This document shows positions 58,215 through 64,000 of a DNA stretch of 64,000 nucleotides, piece by piece (position 1 is the stretch's first letter; the number at the start of each line of letters is the position of its first letter). Origin of the DNA: Undibacterium sp. KW1 (GTDB lineage Bacteria > Pseudomonadota > Gammaproteobacteria > Burkholderiales > Burkholderiaceae_D); contig NZ_AP018439.1 in the NCBI RefSeq assembly GCF_009937955.1, positions 496,001 through 560,000 of the forward strand, in the 5' to 3' direction. The translations under genes were made by a program, and so were the position numbers. The notes under the pieces were generated by a model, which was not told where the DNA came from, made no database searches, and saw nothing but the letters and a program-made list of their open reading frames with translations.

Positions 58215-58636
58215 GCGGGCGTCAATAAACAGACATAAAAGTGTACATAAGCTGGCCGGACAAGGAGTTTGCCTGGTCAGTAATTCAGGTACAGGCAAAG
58301 TTTTTGCGGTTTTTTTTGTTGCAGTGTTGTCGTAAATTCCCACACCTGCGGCAGTTAAGGTGAAAATCTTTCATCGAAAGCTTGAAAGAGTTTCCCGCGG
58401 TCACAAATCATTTCCCCATTTTTGCACTACGAAGAAGCCGCAATCATTCTGAAAACCCACGCTGCGCAAGGGTTTGCGCCCTCTATGGGGAGCCCGCACC
58501 TGGAGGTAATGCGCAGTTTGCGTAGTTTTACTTAAGTAGAATGGAGCCTGAGATTTTTTCGATTTCCTGTTAATTTATAGCCGTAATTCATGAATTTAAT
58601 TTTTTGAAGTACTCACATAAAAATCAGGAGACAAAG
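58215..58636. other. Intergenic region before livJ
   Basis: 422 bp without a gene. It contains a terminator-like hairpin (58268-58305), a small stem (GCGCAA 58464-58469 with TTGCGC 58474-58479) and TAGAAT near 58540 as a possible -10 box; no convincing -35 was found. Confidence 0.6.
58268..58305 (+). terminator. Terminator after the DUF4197 gene
   Basis: TTTGCCTG (58268-58275) pairs with CAGGCAAA (58292-58299) over a 16-base loop, followed after one G by five T and then GCGG and eight T. Loop is long, so efficiency is uncertain. Confidence 0.55.
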
Positions 58637-59794
58637 ATGTCATATAAAGTCAAAACCCTAGTTGCGTCCATCGTTCTCGGCCTGGCCGCTGCCAGCAATG
58701 CAGCAGAGCCTATCAAGATCGGCGTTGCCGGTCCTTTCACTGGCGGTTCCGCCCCCATGGGTGTATCCATGCGTGATGGCGTCAAACTCGCCGTCAGTGA
58801 AATCAATGCCAAAGGTGGTGTGCTGGGCAGGCAGTTGCAACTGGTCGAGCGTGATGATGAAGCAAAAAATGAACGCGGCGTACAGGTAGCACAAGAGCTC
58901 ATCAATAAAGAAAAAGTAGTCGCTACTGTAGGTTATATCAATACCGGTGTGGCACTGGCTTCCCAGCGTTTTTACCAGGAAGCAAAAATCCCTGTCCTCA
59001 ACAATGTGGCGACAGGCAGTGTGGTGACCAAGCAATTTGTGGCACCTGAACACAAGGACAATTACATCTTCCGCACAGCAGCCAATGACACCATACAATC
59101 CGCCATGATTGTGGATGAAGCTGTCGTCAAAAATAAATTCACCAAGGTCGCCATCCTGGCTGACTCGACCAACTACGGTCAACTGGGTCGTGAAGATCTG
59201 GAAAAAACCCTGGGTGCCAAAGGCATCAAACCTGTCGCCGTAGAAAAATTCAATATCAAGGATGTCGACATGACACCTCAGTTGTTGAAGGCCAAACAGG
59301 GTGGTGCACAAGCCGTGCTGACTTACGGTATCGGCCCTGAGCTGGCCCAGATCGCCAACGGTATGGAAAAACTGGGCTGGAAAGTACCTATCATCGGCAG
59401 CTGGACTTTGTCCATGGGCAACTTCCTCGACAATGCCGGTAAAAACGGCGATGGCGCGACCATGCCGCAAACCTTCATCCAGGACCCTAATACGCCAAAA
59501 CGCAAAGCCTTTATCGAAGCCTATCAAAAGGCTTACAAGGTAGACCGCATGCCTTCAGCCGTGTCTGCCGCACAGGGCTATGATTCCATTTACCTGCTGG
59601 CAGCGGCCATCAAGCAGGCCGGTGGTACGGACGGTGTCAAAGTGCGCGAAGCACTGGAAAACCTGAATGAAAAAGTCGAAGGCGTGATCACCACCTATAA
59701 CAAGCCTTTTACGCATGATGATCATGAGGCCATCAAACCTGGCATGCCTGTCATGGGCCTGGCCAAAGGCGGCCAGATCGTCCAGGCTAAGTAA
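58637..59794 (+). CDS. livJ: Branched-chain amino acid ABC transporter substrate-binding protein
   Basis: 385 residues from MSYKVKTL, with CAGGAG upstream. Signal peptide cleaved near AASNAA, then a type I periplasmic binding fold (KIGVAGPFTGG near the mature start, GVLGRQLQLVERDDE). It probably binds leucine, isoleucine or valine, but members of this family also take amides, urea or aromatic acids. First gene of a complete transporter operon. Confidence 0.9.
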   Translation: MSYKVKTLVASIVLGLAAASNAAEPIKIGVAGPFTGGSAPMGVSMRDGVKLAVSEINAKGGVLGRQLQLVERDDEAKNERGVQVAQELINKEKVVATVGYINTGVALASQRFYQEAKIPVLNNVATGSVVTKQFVAPEHKDNYIFRTAANDTIQSAMIVDEAVVKNKFTKVAILADSTNYGQLGREDLEKTLGAKGIKPVAVEKFNIKDVDMTPQLLKAKQGGAQAVLTYGIGPELAQIANGMEKLGWKVPIIGSWTLSMGNFLDNAGKNGDGATMPQTFIQDPNTPKRKAFIEAYQKAYKVDRMPSAVSAAQGYDSIYLLAAAIKQAGGTDGVKVREALENLNEKVEGVITTYNKPFTHDDHEAIKPGMPVMGLAKGGQIVQAK

Positions 59795-59945
59795 AAGACA
59801 GGGCATGACAACAGTCACTGCCCTCAATTAGCCCCGGGCTCAGCCATCCGCAAGTGGCTGGGCTTGTTATTCAGACAGACAACTCCCATGCTTCACCAAT
59901 ATCCCTTGGTGAGCCTGGCGGGTTGCCACTCCACGGGTGAAAAAA

Positions 59946-60836
59946 ATGGAAATACTACTTCAGCTCGTCTTCAGCGGCATTGCCCTGGGGATGATTTATG
60001 CTGTCATCGCATTCGGCTATCAACTCACATTCGCGACTTCAGGCACACTCAATTTCGGTCAGGGTGAAGCCCTGATGCTGGGGGCCCTGGTAGGCCTGAG
60101 CGTGGTTGGCAATGTACATGGTGGCCCGTATATGAACTATTGGCTCATGATACCAATAGTACTGATCTTTGGCGGCCTGCAAGGCATGGTCGTTGAATGG
60201 ATAGGCGTGCGCCCTGCCATCAAGATCAAGTCCGAATTTGGCTGGATCATGTCCACCATCGCACTCGCCATCATCTTTAAAAACGTCGCAGAAAATATCT
60301 GGGGCAAGGATGACCTGACTTTCCCGTCCCCCTTGTCTGCTGCACCTTTCCAGGTGTTTGGCGCAAATGTCCAGGCCATGCAGGTCGTGGTGGTCATCGG
60401 TGCGCTGGCGATGATGCTGGCGGTTGAATTCTTCAACCGCAAATCCATTTACGGCAAGGCCGTTGTCGCCACATCGAATGACAGGGATGCGGCTGGCCTC
60501 ATGGGCATCAATACCAGCATGGTCATCACGTTCTCGTATGCGCTGTCATCTGCCACTGCTGCTTTTGCTGGTGTACTGGTAGCACCACTGACACTGACCG
60601 GTGCCACCATGGGCTCGGCACTGGGTTTGAAAGCCTTTGCCGTGGCGATTATTGGTGGCCTGACTTCTGGCGTAGGTGCTATCGTCGGCGGCCTGATTTT
60701 GGGGATTGCTGAAACCCTGACTGGCTTCTACATCTCCACCGGCTACAAGGAAGTGCCGGGCCTGGTCCTGTTGCTGCTGGTGCTGGCCGTCAAACCTGCC
60801 GGTTTGTTTGGCAAAGCTGCCATCAAGAAAGTGTGA
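59946..60836 (+). CDS. livH: Branched-chain amino acid ABC transporter permease LivH
   Basis: 296 residues from MEILLQLVFSG; an upstream GTG at 59937 is part of the likely ribosome site. About eight membrane helices with the family motif SGTLNFGQGEALMLG and the ATPase-contact loop AVATSNDRDAAGLMGI-like segment. A 150-bp gap with a 9-bp hairpin (core CAGCCA/TGGCTG, about 59840-59865) separates it from livJ, as is common where the binding protein is made in excess. Confidence 0.93.
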   Translation: MEILLQLVFSGIALGMIYAVIAFGYQLTFATSGTLNFGQGEALMLGALVGLSVVGNVHGGPYMNYWLMIPIVLIFGGLQGMVVEWIGVRPAIKIKSEFGWIMSTIALAIIFKNVAENIWGKDDLTFPSPLSAAPFQVFGANVQAMQVVVVIGALAMMLAVEFFNRKSIYGKAVVATSNDRDAAGLMGINTSMVITFSYALSSATAAFAGVLVAPLTLTGATMGSALGLKAFAVAIIGGLTSGVGAIVGGLILGIAETLTGFYISTGYKEVPGLVLLLLVLAVKPAGLFGKAAIKKV

Positions 60837-60845
60837 GGCAGGAAT

Positions 60846-62795
60846 ATGAATAAGCAGACTTTAGTTTCTTCGGTACTTGGCATAGCCGCACTGGCGCTGA
60901 TGCCATTGGTCGTACACAATCCTTACTACCTGCATCTGGCAGAGACCATACTGATCTACGCTATCCTCCTGTTTGGCCTGGACATCGTGGTTGGTTACAC
61001 CGGCCAGGTGTCACTCGGCCATGCCGGTTTGTTTGGCATAGGCTCGTATACGACGGGCGTACTGGTGTTCAAGCTCGGCATGTCGGTATTTGTCGCCATC
61101 CCTTGCAGTATCGCTGTCACCGCCGTATTCGGTGCCTTACTGGCCCTGCCTGCCTTGCGCGTGACCGGGCCTTACCTCGCCATGGTGACACTGGCCTTTG
61201 GTACCATCATCCAGATCCTTATCAATGAAATGAGTTTTCTGACTGAAGGGCCGATGGGCATCAAACTGACCAAGCCAGTCATCTTTGGACAAAAGCTCGG
61301 TGAGGTAGGTTTTTTCTATGTTGTTGCCATCATGCTGGTGCTGTCCTTGATCGTGGTTCACCGTATCTTGCGCTCTCACTATGGCCGTGCTTTCCAGGCC
61401 TTGCGTGACAGCCCGATCGCATCTGACTGCATGGGTGTCTCTGTCTATAAGTACAAAGTGATTGCCTTCGTCATCAGTGCCGCACTGGCTGGCCTGGCAG
61501 GTAGCCTGTATGCGTATTCCGAAGAATATATTTCGCCGAATACCTACAACTTTGAACTGACCATCATGTTCCTGCTGGCCGTCATCATGGGGGGGCGCAA
61601 GACACGTACCGGCTCATTGCTGGGTGCATTGATAGTCGTCATGTTGCCATCGCTGCTGGCTGATATAGAACTGTTCCGCAAGATTGCAACCGTCGCTGCT
61701 GTGATCGCCGTGCTTGCCGGTGGTGCTGCCATCGCCAAGAAACGCAAAACTGTCAGGGAGCTCATGGTTCCCATCGGTGCGACAGTGGCTATGGCCCTGT
61801 TCTCTTACAAACTGGAAAACATTACCGACTGGCGTCTGACCATCTTTGGTCTGATGACCTTGTTCGTCGTGTATTACCTGCAGGATGGTATCGTCGGCTT
61901 CGTCAACAGTTTGCTGGGCAAGGGGCAGCAACACCTGGTCGTCAATATGGAAAGCGCAGAGAAAAATGCAGGCAACGCCATTGTCAATGCCAGCGATACC
62001 CGCGTTGGTGTCTTGCTGACCGGCCGGAAAATTCTCATGCAATTCGGTGGCCTGAAAGCGCTGAACCAGGTTGATCTGCAGATCAACAAAGGTACGGTGC
62101 ATGGTTTGATCGGCCCTAACGGTTCCGGTAAAAGTACCATGATGAATGTGCTGACTGGCATCTACCAGCCTACCGATGGTGTGGTGGAGTTTGGTGGCAA
62201 AGTCATCTCGGGCAGTACGCCATCTGCCATTGCCTTGGGTGGGGTGGCACGTACTTTCCAGAACGTGCAATTGTTTGGGGAGATGACGGCAACAGAAAAC
62301 ATCCTGGTGGGCTTGCACAGCACCTTCCGCAGCAATGTGGGCGATGCCATGCTGCATACACCACGCTATCTGCGTGAAGAACGGTTGGCAAGAGCGCGTG
62401 CCGCCAGCATCCTGCAATTTGTCGGCCTGGCTGATCTCGCCAACGAAGAGGCGCGCAATCTGCCTTACGGCAAGCAACGCTTGCTCGAAATTGGTCGCGC
62501 ACTCGGTCTCAATCCGCAACTGTTGCTGCTCGATGAACCTGCTGCTGGTTTGACAGCGCCCGACATCAAGGACCTGATCGCCATCATACGCAAGATACGT
62601 GAACATGGCATCACCATCATCCTCATTGAGCATCATATGGATGTGGTCATGTCGATTTGCGATACCGTGACTGTACTCGACTTTGGCCAGAAAATTGCAG
62701 AGGGCAAACCGGCAGCCGTACAGGCCGACCCCAAAGTGATAGAAGCTTATCTCGGTGGCAGCGTTGCTGATGCCCCTGAAGTTACCCCAGCCTGA
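60846..62795 (+). CDS. Fused LivM permease and LivG ATPase
   Basis: 649 residues. Residues 1 to about 360 are a LivM-type permease (GYTGQVSLGHAGLFGIG, ALRDSPIASDCMG), with a longer C-terminal helix set than usual. Residues 385-640 are a LivG ATPase: Walker A GPNGSGKST near 422, signature LPYGKQRLLEIGRAL near 540 and Walker B LLLLDEPAAGL. Both functions are separate proteins in E. coli. Ten bases after livH. Confidence 0.94.
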   Translation: MNKQTLVSSVLGIAALALMPLVVHNPYYLHLAETILIYAILLFGLDIVVGYTGQVSLGHAGLFGIGSYTTGVLVFKLGMSVFVAIPCSIAVTAVFGALLALPALRVTGPYLAMVTLAFGTIIQILINEMSFLTEGPMGIKLTKPVIFGQKLGEVGFFYVVAIMLVLSLIVVHRILRSHYGRAFQALRDSPIASDCMGVSVYKYKVIAFVISAALAGLAGSLYAYSEEYISPNTYNFELTIMFLLAVIMGGRKTRTGSLLGALIVVMLPSLLADIELFRKIATVAAVIAVLAGGAAIAKKRKTVRELMVPIGATVAMALFSYKLENITDWRLTIFGLMTLFVVYYLQDGIVGFVNSLLGKGQQHLVVNMESAEKNAGNAIVNASDTRVGVLLTGRKILMQFGGLKALNQVDLQINKGTVHGLIGPNGSGKSTMMNVLTGIYQPTDGVVEFGGKVISGSTPSAIALGGVARTFQNVQLFGEMTATENILVGLHSTFRSNVGDAMLHTPRYLREERLARARAASILQFVGLADLANEEARNLPYGKQRLLEIGRALGLNPQLLLLDEPAAGLTAPDIKDLIAIIRKIREHGITIILIEHHMDVVMSICDTVTVLDFGQKIAEGKPAAVQADPKVIEAYLGGSVADAPEVTPA

Positions 62796-62805
62796 GGAGA
62801 ATGCA

Positions 62806-63534
62806 ATGTTAACTATTTCAAATCTTCATGCAGCCTATGGCAAAGTCGAAGTCTTGCATGGTATTTCCATGGAAGTGCCCAAGGGTAAAGTCGTGACACT
62901 GATAGGTTCCAACGGTGCTGGCAAGACCACCACCATGCGTGCTATTTCCGGCATGTTGAAACCCAAGGAAGGCACTGTTACCCTGGCCGGTAAAGATGTT
63001 ACTGGCCTTGATTCACACAAGATCGCCAGGGCCGGTCTTGCACATTCGCCAGAAGGCCGGCGCGTGTTTGCCACCATGTCGGTGACCGATAATCTCTTGC
63101 TCGGTGCCTTCCCGCGTTTCACCCGTAGCCGTCCGCGTGGTGACATAGAAAGTGATCTGCAAAAAGCCATGGAATTGTTCCCGCGCTTGAAAGAGCGCAA
63201 GAACCAGCTGGCTGGTACCCTGTCTGGCGGTGAACAGCAAATGCTGGCGATGGCGCGCGCGGTCATGCTCAATCCTGATGTGGTCTTGCTGGATGAACCC
63301 TCCATGGGCCTGGCACCTATCCTGGTCGATGAAGTTTTCCGTATCATCGTACGCCTGAAAGAGCAGGGCACGACCATGCTGCTGGTGGAGCAGTTTGCGG
63401 CGGCTGCCTTAGCCGTGGCTGACTATGGCTATGTACTGGAAAATGGCAGGATATCTGTGCATGGTCCGGCAGCCAGCTTGCAGAATGATCCGGCAGTCAA
63501 GGCGGCTTATCTGGGTGGTGGTGCGCAGCATTAA
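62806..63534 (+). CDS. livF: Branched-chain amino acid ABC transporter ATPase LivF
   Basis: 242 residues from MLTISNLHAAYG with GAGGAG ahead. Walker A GSNGAGKTT near 36-44, signature LSGGEQQMLAMARAV, Walker B LLDEPSMGLAP. Completes the transporter as the partner of the fused LivG domain. Confidence 0.95.
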   Translation: MLTISNLHAAYGKVEVLHGISMEVPKGKVVTLIGSNGAGKTTTMRAISGMLKPKEGTVTLAGKDVTGLDSHKIARAGLAHSPEGRRVFATMSVTDNLLLGAFPRFTRSRPRGDIESDLQKAMELFPRLKERKNQLAGTLSGGEQQMLAMARAVMLNPDVVLLDEPSMGLAPILVDEVFRIIVRLKEQGTTMLLVEQFAAAALAVADYGYVLENGRISVHGPAASLQNDPAVKAAYLGGGAQH

Positions 63535-63567
63535 ATCTGCTTCAAGGTCTTTATAAATGCATTTATG

Positions 63568-63600
63568 GAAATGGGGAGCTTGCTCCCCATTTCTTATTTT
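63568..63600 (+). terminator. Terminator after livF
   Basis: GAAATGGGGAG (63568-63578) pairs perfectly with CTCCCCATTTC (63583-63593) over loop CTTG, followed by TTATTTT. Confidence 0.85.
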
Positions 63601-63678
63601 ACTGTCGCAATGTGTTTAAGGGATTAAGGTACATACAAGCTGCGTTGTCTTCAATTCCAGCACAATTTTATTGACGTC

Positions 63679-63703
63679 ATTCCTGCGTGTTTTTGGCAGG
63701 AAT
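63679..63703. repeat. REP-like palindrome
   Basis: ATTCCTGC (63679-63686) and GCAGGAAT (63696-63703) around a 9-base loop, in the setting GTCATTCCTGC...GCAGGAATCCAG. This resembles the widespread proteobacterial intergenic repeat GTCATTCC...GGAATCCAG. Confidence 0.55.
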
Positions 63704-63804
63704 CCAGCGGCGTTCGTTGCCTACTGTTAGGTATATTAATTTCAAATTCGTAGTGCTTTACGTATCTGTTTTTAAATACATTTACACGCCATTTAAGATT
63801 GCCG

Positions 63805-64000
63805 GTCGGGGGTAGCCCGACAGCTACTCACTTTTCTTGTCTCGCCAAGAAAAGTAAGCCAAAGAAGGCGACCCAGGCGTAGTCGCCCCCTAAAGGGGGT
63901 TCCCGTTTGTGCAGTACAAAAAATGGGAAGGCCCGAAACTCGCTCCGCTCAAACAGCGGTCCTTCTGTTTCCATTTTCTGTACTGCACAAACGGCGTCTA
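63805..64000. repeat. Multi-hairpin intergenic element ending in a long inverted repeat
   Basis: In order: TCGGG/CCCGA, a 10-bp stem ACTTTTCTTG/CAAGAAAAGT (about 63829-63854), GGCGAC/GTCGCC, CCCCCT/AGGGGG, then a 16-bp perfect inverted repeat (63903-63918 with 63979-63994) extended by AAAATGG/CCATTTT and GAAGG/CCTTC. The element may continue beyond the window. No transposase or protein is seen. It looks like a dispersed non-coding repeat, but copy number cannot be judged here. Confidence 0.5.

Larger units (their letters stand above)
63535..64000. other. Non-coding, repeat-rich end of the window
   Basis: 466 bp with no gene seen. It contains the livF terminator, a short REP-like palindrome at 63679-63703 and a cluster of hairpins from 63805 to the window edge, described separately. 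Confidence 0.7.

Overview
The window looks like chromosomal DNA of a betaproteobacterium of the order Burkholderiales, most likely the family Oxalobacteraceae. Base composition looks moderate by eye rather than GC-rich, so an Undibacterium-like genome is a reasonable guess. That placement is inference from gene order (str-S10-spc-alpha ribosomal cluster followed by cutA-dsbD; pilMNOPQ-aroK-aroB-dgt; livJHMGF) and from protein character. No 16S rRNA gene or tRNA gene was seen.

Layout. 1-5.0 kb, minus strand: a ferredoxin-like gene cut by the window edge, a VanZ-family membrane protein, and a four-gene Mla-type lipid ABC transporter (permease with STAS domain, ATPase, MlaD/MCE protein, lipoprotein). 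5.1-7.05 kb, minus strand: a phosphoethanolamine transferase with an acidic Ala/Ser insert. 7.3-26.9 kb, plus strand: the str operon (rpsL, rpsG, fusA, tuf), then the S10, spc and alpha operons from rpsJ to rplQ with secY, infA, rpmJ and rpoA. 27.1-30.1 kb: cutA-dsbD and a 1-Cys peroxiredoxin. 30.1-36.7 kb, minus strand: exonuclease I, a CorA-type transporter, a sterol-desaturase-family enzyme with a lysoplasmalogenase-like gene, hemB and engB, with a candidate plus-strand small RNA between hemB and engB. 36.8-43.7 kb, plus strand: cytochrome c4, the ResB/CcsB haem-ligation system, msrPQ and an acyltransferase. 43.7-46.5 kb: lptM (minus), cyaY (plus) and PBP1A (minus, with an N-terminal frameshift). 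46.8-57.4 kb, plus strand: pilMNOPQ, a large repeat lipoprotein, an aroK-aroB fusion and dgt. 57.5-58.2 kb: a frameshifted DUF4197 gene. 58.6-63.5 kb: a branched-chain amino-acid ABC transporter with fused permease and ATPase. 63.5-64 kb: repeat-rich DNA.

How the parts fit. The first half is translation and secretion machinery, with an unusually visible set of leaders, promoters and intercistronic terminators that split the ribosomal cluster into modules. The second half is mostly envelope biology: thiol-disulfide and c-type cytochrome maturation (dsbD, resB, ccsB, cytochrome c4), repair of oxidised periplasmic methionine (msrPQ), lipid transport and modification, peptidoglycan synthesis and type IV pili.

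Most interesting items: a lipoprotein of about nine tandem Ig-like repeats placed inside the usually tight pilQ-aroK junction; a candidate small RNA with an exposed anti-Shine-Dalgarno loop; two ribosomal-protein leaders (rpsJ and rplN) that begin with nearly the same hairpin at the same distance from the -10 box; an ether-lipid-type gene pair; the aroKB fusion; and two single-base frameshifts, each at or beside a run of four G.
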